Source: Hyphomicrobiaceae bacterium (GTDB taxonomy: Bacteria > Pseudomonadota > Alphaproteobacteria > Rhizobiales > MH13). From it: a stretch of 6,781 bases of DNA. Where the stretch lies: positions 5,704 through 12,484 of the forward strand of contig JAGRKQ010000096.1 in the NCBI GenBank assembly GCA_020442235.1, written 5' to 3'. Shown one piece after another: positions 1-6,364 of the stretch. Both the position numbers and the translations under genes were made by a program. Within the stretch, counting starts at the first letter, position 1; each line of letters starts with the position of its first letter. The notes under the pieces were generated by a model. It ran no database searches. It was not told the origin of the DNA and worked only from the letters and a program-made list of their open reading frames with translations.

Positions 1-102
1 CGGCGCGGTTTCCGCTATCTCGCCCATCACAGCGACCAGCCGGCTTCCGGCGTCGCCATCGCCCTGCACCGCGCGCTGGGCCTTCCCCCGGATGCGCCAT
101 GA
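1..102 (+). CDS. DUF58 domain protein, C-terminal end only (partial)
   Basis: Only the last 33 codons are present, ending at the TGA at 100-102. The visible tail contains GFRYLAHHSDQP and AIALHRALGL, which resembles the end of DUF58 proteins, where a segment of the type 'hrtDrP...aLlaLy.aLg' follows the degenerate vWA-like fold. The stop overlaps the next start as ATGA (99-102), so the two genes are probably translationally coupled. DUF58 proteins usually sit just after a MoxR AAA+ ATPase gene and before a BatA-like membrane protein; what follows here fits that order. The identification rests on a short tail plus context, so the family call is an inference, though a fairly safe one. Confidence 0.75.
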   Translation, partial: RRGFRYLAHHSDQPASGVAIALHRALGLPPDAP

Positions 103-2900
103 GCGGATTGTTCGGCCTGCCGCTCGCCTTCACCGCACCGCTGGCGCTTCTGGGCCTTCTGGCCCTGCCGGCGCTGTGGTTCCTGCTGCGCGTGACACCG
201 CCGCGCCCGAAGCGCGCGGTCTTTCCCCCGCTGGTGCTTCTGGAACGGCTGAAGATCACCGAGGAAACCCCTTCGCGCACGCCCTTGTGGATCGTGCTGA
301 TGCGCATGGCGCTCGCCGCGCTTCTGGTCTTCGCCTTTGCCGGGCCGGTCGCCCGGCCGGCCGACAATCCGCTCGCGGCAGAGGCGGACGGCCCGCTTGT
401 CATCGTCATCGACACCGGCTGGGGATCGGCCGCCGGCTTCGCCGCCCGCATCAATGAGGCGCGCCGGTTGCTCACCCTTGCCCGCAGCGAGAGCCGCACC
501 GCCATTCTCGTTCCGACGGCGGCACGGCTTGCCGGCACGCTTTCAGCGGACGATCCCGCGCGCGTGGCCGACCGTCTGGCGGCGCTGGAACCGCTGCCGC
601 TGCGCGCCGACCGCTCGTCGGTGCTGCCGCGCCTCGAAGAAGCGCTTTCGGGAACCGGCAACGCGACCATCACCGTGCTGCTCGACGGCCTTGCCGCACC
701 GGGCGATGCCGCCTTCCTCAATGGCCTTGCCGCTCTTGCGCCGGGCCGGACCGAACTCGTCACCGGCGCGCTCGAAACCGCCCGCGCCCTGACGCCGACG
801 ACTTCGGCCGAAGCGCTGGTCCTTGCCGTATCGAGCGCGGTCCCGCCCGCCGCCGACACCGGCCTTTCCTTCAGCGCTTTCGATGCGCGCGGCCGTCTCG
901 TCGCCCGCACGGACAGCATGCTTGCAGCCGGCGCCACCCGGACCGAGGCGCGCTTCACGCTGCCCCTGGAATTGCGCAACGCCATCACCCGCGTGGTGAT
1001 CGACGGCGAGGACACCGCCGGCGCGGTGCAGCTCATCGACGACGGTGCCCGCCCGCAGCGCATCGCCATCATCCGCGGCGAGGATGCCGACATCGCCCAG
1101 CCGCTTCTGTCCGGCGCCACCTATGTGGAGCGGGCGCTGCGCCCCTATAACGAGCTTCTCACACCCGCATCCGGCAATGTCACCGCCGACATCGAAGGGG
1201 CCGTTACCGACCGGGCCAGCGTCATCGTGCTCATCGACATCGGCAACCTGACCGATGTTGCCAGAGCCGCCCTCGATACGCATCTGGCACGCGGCGGCGT
1301 GGTGCTGCGCTTTGCCGGACCGGCGCTGGGCACATCCGACGATGGCCTCGTGCCGGTGCCGCTGCGGCGCGATTCCCGCCGTCTCGGCGGCGCGCTTTCC
1401 TGGGAAACGCCGCAGCCCATCGCCCCCTTCCCCGAAGGCTCGCCCTTTGCCGGCCTGACGCCGCCGGGCGATGTCTTCGTCAACCGCCAGATCCTCGCCG
1501 AGCCCGATCCGTCCTTGCGCGACAAGGTGTGGGTGGAACTCGCGGACGGCACCCCGCTCGTCACCGCCGACCGGCGTGGTCCGGGCACGCTGGTGCTCTT
1601 CCACATCACCGCCGACACCCGCTGGTCGGACCTGCCGCTTTCCAGCGTCTTCGTCGACATGCTGCGCCGGATCGCGGCCATGGGGCGGCTGGAAGCCGGC
1701 ACGGCTGCGGAGCCGCAGGCCGCGGCAAACGCTCCGACGCTGCCCGCCCGCGCGATCCTCGACGGTCGCGGCCGGCTCGGCCCGCCACCCGCCGGCATCG
1801 AGCCGATCGCCGCCGCCGACATTGCCGCCGGCACCGTCAGCCTGGAACATCCCCCCGGTTTTTACGGCGAAGCCGATGCCCCGCGCGCGCTCAATCTTTT
1901 TGCCGAGGGCGAGACCATCGAGCCCTTTGCCGGCGAAGCGCTCCCCGCGGGCCTTGCCATACGCGCCTATCCTGCCGAAGAGCCGCTCGACCTCAGGCCC
2001 TGGCTGCTGGCCGGCGCCTTTCTCCTGGCGCTCGCCGACACGCTTGCCATGGCGATCCTCGGCGGGGCGCTCAAGCTGCGCCGGCGCACGGTCGCGGCCG
2101 CCCTGGCCCTGCTGGCCGCTCTCGGCCTGCCGCAGGAAAGCCGTGCCCAGACGCCGGCCGATGTCGCCATTCTCGCCCTGTCCCAGACCCGCATCGGTTA
2201 TGTGGAAACCGGCGATGCCGCCATCGACCGCCTGACCCGCGCCGGGGTCGCCGGCCTGTCGCGCATTCTTGGCGAGCGCACCTCCTTCGAGCCCGGCGAA
2301 CCGATGGCGGTCGACCCGGAACACGACGAACTCGCCTTCTTCCCGCTGCTCTACTGGCCGATGCCCGACGCGCCCATCACCGTGACCGACACGCTTGTCG
2401 CCCGCATCGATGCCTATATGCGCAATGGCGGCACGATCCTGTTCGACACACGCGACGAGGGCGCCTCGCCGCTCGGCGGCGTCACTCCGCAGACCCAGAA
2501 CCTGCGCGCGCTTCTCGCCCAGCTCGACATTCCACCGCTGGAACCGGTGCCCGCCGACCACGTCCTCACCAAGGCCTTTTATCTGCTCAACGATTTTCCC
2601 GGCCGCTTCCGCCGTGGCAGTCTCTGGGTGGAGGCGCTTCCCGAACGGCGCAGCGACGACGAACGACCGGCGCGGGCCGGCGACGGCGTGTCGCCGATCC
2701 TGATTTCCGGCAATGACCTTGCCGGCGCCTGGGCGCTCGATGATGGCGGGCGGCCGCTTCTGCCGACCATTCCGCCGGACCCGCGCCAGCGCGAACTCGC
2801 CTTTCGCGCCGGGGTCAACATCCTGATGTATGTGCTGACCGGCAACTACAAGGCCGATCAGGTGCACATTCCCGCCCTTCTGGAACGGCTGGGGCAATAA
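99..2900 (+). CDS. BatA-N / DUF4159 membrane protein
   Basis: A 933-aa inner-membrane protein. Residues about 7-30 and 64-84 are two membrane helices separated by a basic loop (RVTPPRPKR), the layout of the BatA (aerotolerance regulator) N-terminal domain. Residues about 97-230 look like a vWA fold with a degraded metal site: D105-TGWGS replaces DxSxS, and LLDG (194-197) sits where the second acidic strand would be. Residues about 320-530 resemble a class I glutamine-amidotransferase-like fold (ARGGVVLRFAGPAL at 397-410). A third helix (635-658) is followed by KLRRR, then a signal-peptide-like hydrophobic stretch (665-677) ending SRA-Q at 681-684, and then a DUF4159 domain from about 688 to 915. 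By the positive-inside rule the large middle region and DUF4159 are both periplasmic. The protein has no cysteine. The start overlaps the DUF58 stop (ATGA). Its cellular role is not established; context suggests work with a MoxR ATPase and the next gene product. Confidence 0.9.
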   Translation: MSGLFGLPLAFTAPLALLGLLALPALWFLLRVTPPRPKRAVFPPLVLLERLKITEETPSRTPLWIVLMRMALAALLVFAFAGPVARPADNPLAAEADGPLVIVIDTGWGSAAGFAARINEARRLLTLARSESRTAILVPTAARLAGTLSADDPARVADRLAALEPLPLRADRSSVLPRLEEALSGTGNATITVLLDGLAAPGDAAFLNGLAALAPGRTELVTGALETARALTPTTSAEALVLAVSSAVPPAADTGLSFSAFDARGRLVARTDSMLAAGATRTEARFTLPLELRNAITRVVIDGEDTAGAVQLIDDGARPQRIAIIRGEDADIAQPLLSGATYVERALRPYNELLTPASGNVTADIEGAVTDRASVIVLIDIGNLTDVARAALDTHLARGGVVLRFAGPALGTSDDGLVPVPLRRDSRRLGGALSWETPQPIAPFPEGSPFAGLTPPGDVFVNRQILAEPDPSLRDKVWVELADGTPLVTADRRGPGTLVLFHITADTRWSDLPLSSVFVDMLRRIAAMGRLEAGTAAEPQAAANAPTLPARAILDGRGRLGPPPAGIEPIAAADIAAGTVSLEHPPGFYGEADAPRALNLFAEGETIEPFAGEALPAGLAIRAYPAEEPLDLRPWLLAGAFLLALADTLAMAILGGALKLRRRTVAAALALLAALGLPQESRAQTPADVAILALSQTRIGYVETGDAAIDRLTRAGVAGLSRILGERTSFEPGEPMAVDPEHDELAFFPLLYWPMPDAPITVTDTLVARIDAYMRNGGTILFDTRDEGASPLGGVTPQTQNLRALLAQLDIPPLEPVPADHVLTKAFYLLNDFPGRFRRGSLWVEALPERRSDDERPARAGDGVSPILISGNDLAGAWALDDGGRPLLPTIPPDPRQRELAFRAGVNILMYVLTGNYKADQVHIPALLERLGQ

Positions 2901-2902
2901 AG

Positions 2903-4975
2903 ATGCTGGCCAGCCTCTCCTTCGCCCCCCTCCTGCCCCTGCCGGTGCTTCTGGTTCTGGCCGGTCTCGGGCTTCTGGTGCTGGCGCCGGGCCTCATCCG
3001 CCGCCAGAGGGGCGCGGTCCTGCGGGCACTGGCGCTCCTCGTGCTCATGGCGCTCCTCGCCGACCCGCAACTGCGGCTGGAAGAGCGCGAGGACGTTGCC
3101 ACCGTCGTGGCGCTCGTCGTCGATGAAAGCGCCAGCCAGACGCTCGGCAACCGCGCGGCCGTGACCGCCGCAGCCCGTGCCGCGCTCGTCGCAAGACTGC
3201 CGGAGATCGGCAACATCGATCTCAGGATCATCGAAGCCTCCGACACCACCGAAGACGGAACACGCCTGTTCGAGGCCCTGTCGCGCGGGCTGGAGACCGT
3301 GCCGCCGGAACGGCTTGGCGCCGTCATCGCCCTCTCCGACGGCCTTGCCCATGACGTTCCCGAAACGCTGGATGCGCTCGGCATTGCCGCACCGTTTCAT
3401 CTGCTTCTGACCGGCCGCGCGGATGAATTCGACCGCCGCATCGCCGTCACCGAAGCGCCGCGCTTTTCCCTCGTCGATCAGGCCCAGACCATCGCCTATC
3501 AGGTGCTGGCCGAAGGCAGCGGCGGGCCCGACCGCCCGGCCGAGGTGGTGGTGCGCCGCGACGGCGAGGAAATTGACCGCAGGCTGGCAACGCCCGGCAC
3601 GACCGTGCGGCTGCCGGTCACCGTCACCCATGCCGGCGAAACCCTCGTCGAGATCGCACTTCAGCCGGCCGAAGGCGAACTCAGCGACGTCAACAACCGC
3701 GCCGTCATCCGCATCGAAGGCATCCGCGAAACCCTGCGCGTGCTGCTCGTTTCCGGCGAACCGCATGCCGGCGAACGGGTCTGGCGCAACCTTCTCACCT
3801 CGGACGCGGCCGTTGACCTCGTGCACTTCACCATCCTGAGGCCGCCGGACAAGCAGGACGGCACGCCGATCAACGAATTGTCGCTGATCGCCTTTCCGAC
3901 GCGCGAATTGTTCGTCGATCAGATCAGCGGCTTCGACCTGATCATTTTCGACCGCTACCAGATGCGCAACGTGCTGCCGCCGATCTATTTCCAGAACATC
4001 GCCCGCTATGTGGAGGAAGGCGGCGCGCTGCTCGTTGCCGCCGGGCCGGAATATGCCGGCGAGGCCTCGATCGCCCGCAGCGCCCTGGCGGAAATCCTGC
4101 CCGCCCGCCCTTCCGGAACCTGGAGCGAAGCCGGCTTTGTCCCGCGCGTCACCGAAACCGGCGCCCGTCATCCCGTCACCGCGCGCCTGCCCGGCGCCGG
4201 CGGCACGGTGCCGGCCTGGAGCCGCTGGTTCCGCGCCATCGACGCGCAGATCTGGTCGAACGATGCCGTCCCCGCCCTGGCCGACGAGCGCGGCGCACCG
4301 ATCCTGCTGCTCGATCATGTCGGCCGCGGCCGGGTCGCCCTGATGCTCTCCGATCAGGTCTGGCTTTGGGCACGCAACTTCGAGGGCGGCGGCCCGCATC
4401 TTCCGCTTCTGCGCCGGCTCGCCCACTGGCTGATGGGAGAACCGGAACTCGCCGAAGAACGCCTGACCGCCCGAACGCTGGGCGAGGCGCTGGTGATCGA
4501 GCGCAACAGCCTTGCCGAGGAGGCCGGTCCCGTCACCGTCACCGATCCTTCCGGACAAAGCCGCAGCATCGCGCTTCAGGGCGGCGAAGGCGGACGCTTC
4601 ACCGCCCGCATTCCCGCCGACCGGCTCGGCCTGTGGACGGTCACCGACGGCGCCCTCACCGCGCTTGCCCATGTCGGCCCGCTCGACCCGACCGAGTATC
4701 GCGACGTGGTCTCGACGCCCGAACGCCTCGCTCCGCTTGCCGAGGTCGATGGTTCGGTGCGCCGGATCGGCGACGATGCCAATGCGCCCCTCCTGCCGCG
4801 CCTTGCCATGATCGGCCGCTCAGGCCCGGCCGCCGGCGCCGACTGGATCGGCATCCGGCGCACCGGCGCCAGCGTTCTCACCGATGTGCGGGCTTTGCCG
4901 CTGGCAAGCGGCCTTGCGGTTCTGGCCGTATGCCTTGCGCTTCTGGCCGGTCTCTGGTGGCGCGAGGGACGCTAG
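2903..4975 (+). CDS. vWA and glutamine-amidotransferase-like membrane protein
   Basis: A 690-aa membrane protein starting 2 bp after the DUF4159 gene, so co-transcribed and probably coupled; GGGG at 2891-2894 may serve as ribosome site. Helices are at about 10-32 and 39-54 with the basic loop RRQRG between them, and a last helix at 666-686 before the tail REGR, which places residues 55-665 in the periplasm. Residues about 67-170 are a vWA domain with a full-looking MIDAS: D74-E-S76-A-S78, a candidate threonine T120, and SDG at 145-147. Residues about 277-510 resemble the GATase1-like family (strands LRVLLVSGE, FDLIIFDRY and GGALLVAAGPEY). No nucleophile Cys is present at the expected elbow (AAGPE), and the only cysteine, C678, lies in the last helix, so amidotransferase catalysis is unlikely. 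This architecture commonly follows DUF4159 genes in Rhizobiales. Metal-dependent binding by the vWA domain is inferred; the partner is unknown. Confidence 0.88.
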   Translation: MLASLSFAPLLPLPVLLVLAGLGLLVLAPGLIRRQRGAVLRALALLVLMALLADPQLRLEEREDVATVVALVVDESASQTLGNRAAVTAAARAALVARLPEIGNIDLRIIEASDTTEDGTRLFEALSRGLETVPPERLGAVIALSDGLAHDVPETLDALGIAAPFHLLLTGRADEFDRRIAVTEAPRFSLVDQAQTIAYQVLAEGSGGPDRPAEVVVRRDGEEIDRRLATPGTTVRLPVTVTHAGETLVEIALQPAEGELSDVNNRAVIRIEGIRETLRVLLVSGEPHAGERVWRNLLTSDAAVDLVHFTILRPPDKQDGTPINELSLIAFPTRELFVDQISGFDLIIFDRYQMRNVLPPIYFQNIARYVEEGGALLVAAGPEYAGEASIARSALAEILPARPSGTWSEAGFVPRVTETGARHPVTARLPGAGGTVPAWSRWFRAIDAQIWSNDAVPALADERGAPILLLDHVGRGRVALMLSDQVWLWARNFEGGGPHLPLLRRLAHWLMGEPELAEERLTARTLGEALVIERNSLAEEAGPVTVTDPSGQSRSIALQGGEGGRFTARIPADRLGLWTVTDGALTALAHVGPLDPTEYRDVVSTPERLAPLAEVDGSVRRIGDDANAPLLPRLAMIGRSGPAAGADWIGIRRTGASVLTDVRALPLASGLAVLAVCLALLAGLWWREGR

Positions 4976-4983
4976 GGGGCTCG

Positions 4984-5541
4984 TCAGATCCCGTTCACCC
5001 GCCCGCAAAAGGCCGGCCGGTCGAGCGCAATCAGAAGCCGCGCCGGATCGACCGGCCCCGGCAGCACAAGGCGGCCCGGCGCCACGACCTGAAAGCCGAG
5101 CGGGGCGTAGTAAGGCGCGTCGCCCACAAGCAGGACCGGCCCGTCGCCCTCTTCGGCAATCTGCCGCAGCGACGACGCCATCAGCGAACGCCCGATGCCA
5201 GCGCTCTTCCAGCGCGGATCGACGGCCAGCGGACCGAGAAGCACGCCCGGCACTCCGTCGGCTTCGAGCCGCCAGAACTGCACCGACCCGACCAGCACGC
5301 CATCCAGAATCGCGACCCGGTTGAAGGCGCCAAGAGAAGCGGCCGTTTCGCGCAGCCGGAAGGCCGTGCGCGCATAACGCCCCGGCCCGAAGGATTCTTC
5401 GTGCAGATCAAGGATCGCCGCTGCATCAGAAGCCACTTCACCGCGCAGGGTGACACCGGCGGGCAGATGGAAACTGAGCGCGTCGGAAGGCTCGAAGGAC
5501 GGCCGCGGGGACAGGAGGGAAGACGACGAAGACAAGGTCAT
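4984..5541 (-). CDS. GNAT family N-acetyltransferase
   Basis: A predicted cytoplasmic acetyl-CoA-dependent N-acetyltransferase of the YhbS-like type (COG3153), 185 aa from the chosen start. Motif A is at about 102-122: LGPLAVDPRWKSAGIGRSLM, with the R/K-x-x-G-x-G pyrophosphate loop at K112-G117. Motif B has the family-typical YYAPLGF at 144-150. Upstream, FGPGRYARTAFRLRE (51-65) matches a region conserved in alphaproteobacterial members. The frame stays open to an ATG at 5643 (219 aa), but the additional 34 residues would be encoded across a terminator-like hairpin (5582-5602), and 185 aa is nearer the family's size, so the ATG at 5541 is preferred. No strong Shine-Dalgarno sequence is visible before either start. 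The substrate cannot be read from the sequence. It converges on the membrane operon with 8 bp between stop codons. Confidence 0.85.
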   Translation of the reverse strand: MTLSSSSSLLSPRPSFEPSDALSFHLPAGVTLRGEVASDAAAILDLHEESFGPGRYARTAFRLRETAASLGAFNRVAILDGVLVGSVQFWRLEADGVPGVLLGPLAVDPRWKSAGIGRSLMASSLRQIAEEGDGPVLLVGDAPYYAPLGFQVVAPGRLVLPGPVDPARLLIALDRPAFCGRVNGI

Positions 5542-5581
5542 GGGGCACCGGAGACTCTGCGTAAGGACGGACAGGAAGAAG

Positions 5582-5602
5582 CCGCCCGAATGCTCCGGGC
5601 GG
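5582..5602 (-). terminator. Hairpin with pyrimidine-rich tail: intrinsic terminator or attenuator
   Basis: Reading the - strand, the arms CCGCCCG (5602-5596) and CGGGCGG (5588-5582) form a perfect 7-bp all-G/C stem around the loop GAGCATT, followed at once by CTTCTTCCTGT. It lies 82 bp after the Nudix stop and 40 bp before the preferred GNAT start. The simplest reading is a terminator for the Nudix transcript. If a promoter lies between 5603 and 5683, it would instead be an attenuator in the GNAT leader. The tail has T runs broken by C, so termination may be incomplete. No other plausible terminator was found downstream of either gene. Confidence 0.55.
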
Positions 5603-5683
5603 AGATCAGGAACTGCGTCCTCGTCGCGCGATGCCTGCGCCATGATCTTTGTGATGCGTCATGGGGTGGGCGCTACCATGCCT

Positions 5684-6157
5684 TCACACGCTTGGCAATT
5701 GCCCCACCAGCTTCGACGCCATGACCGCAGCGATCTGGGCACGCGCGGTTTCGTTGGTGTCGCCGGGAAGGGCGTCGAGCGGGAAGAAGCGCGCTTCCTC
5801 AATCTCGAATCCCGGGCTGATTTCGCGCACCCGGCGCCAGGCCGCAAGCGCATAGACAAGAACGTGATCGCCTTTCCAGATCGCCGCATTGTGGTGAACG
5901 CCGAAAAGGCGGGGTTCTTCCAGCGCCTCAAGACCGGTTTCTTCCAGAACCTCCCGGCAGGCCGCCGCCGCGCAGGTTTCGCCGTGATCCACCCCGCCCC
6001 CCGGCAGATGCCATCCTTGCGTATAGCCATGGCGCACCAGAAGCACCTGCCCGGCCTCGTCGGTGACGACAACGCGAACGCCGAGAAGGATGCCGCGCTG
6101 GATCGACCACCAGCGGAAGATCAGCGGGCGCAGGATTCGGAACAGGCGTGTGCGCAT
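5684..6157 (-). CDS. Nudix hydrolase
   Basis: A 157-aa Nudix pyrophosphohydrolase, probably cytosolic, which would cleave a nucleoside diphosphate linked to another moiety; the substrate is unknown. The Nudix box is perfect at residues 54-76: G54-x5-E60-x7-REVLEETGL (68-76), giving the catalytic helix and the Mg-binding glutamates E72 and E73. It is preceded by the typical strand GVRVVVTDEAGQVLLVRH (26-43) and GWHLPGGG (48-55). The N-terminus (RLFRILRPLIFRWW) is basic and hydrophobic, a common leader in this subgroup. The frame remains open far upstream (to 6577), but ATG at 6157 is chosen because GGAG lies 7 nt before it (6165-6168 on the + strand as CTCC), homology begins soon after, and a longer form would run through the divergent promoter region and into the oppositely oriented genes. 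It is divergent from the small ORF and phosphoesterase, and upstream of the GNAT gene on the same strand. Confidence 0.9.
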   Translation of the reverse strand: MRTRLFRILRPLIFRWWSIQRGILLGVRVVVTDEAGQVLLVRHGYTQGWHLPGGGVDHGETCAAAACREVLEETGLEALEEPRLFGVHHNAAIWKGDHVLVYALAAWRRVREISPGFEIEEARFFPLDALPGDTNETARAQIAAVMASKLVGQLPSV

Positions 6158-6164
6158 CCTCACA

Positions 6165-6168
6165 CTCC
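6165..6168 (-). promoter_or_regulatory. Shine-Dalgarno site of the Nudix gene
   Basis: On the - strand GGAG is followed by 7 nt (TGTGAGG) and then the ATG at 6157. This is the best ribosome site in the extended open frame and fixes the Nudix start against several upstream in-frame alternatives. Confidence 0.65.
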
Positions 6169-6256
6169 GACAGACAGCGATTGTGGCAAAATCATGCATA
6201 AAACTGTTAACTGACTGCAAAGCCATGCGCGAAATGCAATACTGCGGTGCAAACTC
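6169..6256. promoter_or_regulatory. Divergent promoter region between Nudix and the small ORF
   Basis: This stretch separates genes transcribed outward in both directions and includes the most A/T-rich sequence in the window (about 6181-6240), as expected for promoters. For the + strand a weak sigma-70-like pair can be proposed: CTGACT (6211-6216), 18 bp, TGCAAT (6235-6240), each matching four of six consensus bases. No convincing pair was found for the - strand. TGCA occurs four times (6195, 6216, 6235, 6248), the first three about two helical turns apart, and ATGCAT and GTTAAC palindromes are present, so a regulator site is possible. The region is assigned by position; the exact elements are guesses. 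Confidence 0.4.
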
Positions 6257-6319
6257 ACCTCTGGCGCATGACGCCTGAAAGAGCGATATGAGCCTCGCGA
6301 TCTCCAAAGATGAGACGCT

Positions 6320-6343
6320 GCGGATGTTGGCGGAAACATCCGC
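6320..6343. repeat. 9-bp inverted repeat (stem-loop) in the leader
   Basis: GCGGATGTT (6320-6328) and AACATCCGC (6335-6343) are perfect complements around the 6-nt loop GGCGGA. Neither strand has a T run directly after it, so it does not look like a simple terminator. It lies just upstream of the small ORF ribosome site and inside the longer-range pairing of 6257-6265 with 6352-6360. Confidence 0.6.
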
Positions 6344-6354
6344 GAAAAGAAGCC

Positions 6355-6359
6355 AGAGG
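6355..6359 (+). promoter_or_regulatory. Shine-Dalgarno site of the small ORF
   Basis: AGAGG is followed by 5 nt (TTATC) and then ATG at 6365. Sequence and spacing are good for an alphaproteobacterial ribosome site and are the main reason to regard the small ORF as translated. The same bases fall in the right arm of a 9-bp long-range inverted repeat. Confidence 0.55.
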
Positions 6360-6364
6360 TTATC

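Larger units (their letters stand above)
6257..6360 (+). promoter_or_regulatory. Candidate structured leader that could hide the small ORF ribosome site
   Basis: ACCTCTGGC at 6257-6265 is a perfect 9-bp complement of GCCAGAGGT at 6352-6360. The second arm contains AGAGG, the Shine-Dalgarno sequence of the ORF starting at 6365. In a transcript begun upstream of 6257 the two arms could pair and block translation. The enclosed 86 nt hold another perfect 9-bp hairpin (6320-6343). A small alternative hairpin GGCG/CGCC (6263-6266 with 6272-6275) would compete for part of the first arm, so two exclusive folds are conceivable. It does not match a riboswitch, ROSE thermometer or other leader family that I recognise. 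The pairing is directly visible; function is inference. Confidence 0.35.

Noticed and set aside
543..2897. A 784-codon open frame on the - strand opposite the DUF4159 gene
   Set aside because: It lies opposite a gene with clear domains. The translation is rich in G, R, A and Q without recognisable motifs, as expected when GC-rich codons are read on the complement.
2858..4672. A 604-codon open frame on the - strand opposite the vWA gene
   Set aside because: Same codon-bias effect; the + strand frame has membrane helices and an intact MIDAS, while this one shows only low-complexity composition.
4366..5724. A 452-codon + strand frame spanning the end of the vWA gene and the GNAT gene
   Set aside because: It overlaps two well-supported genes in other frames and its translation is arginine- and proline-rich with no domain.
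5450..6214. A 254-codon + strand frame opposite the Nudix gene
   Set aside because: It is the complement of a gene with a perfect Nudix box and has no family features of its own.
6207..6221. A CtrA-like site near TTAA at 6207-6210
   Set aside because: The second half at the required 7-bp spacing is CAAA rather than TTAA.
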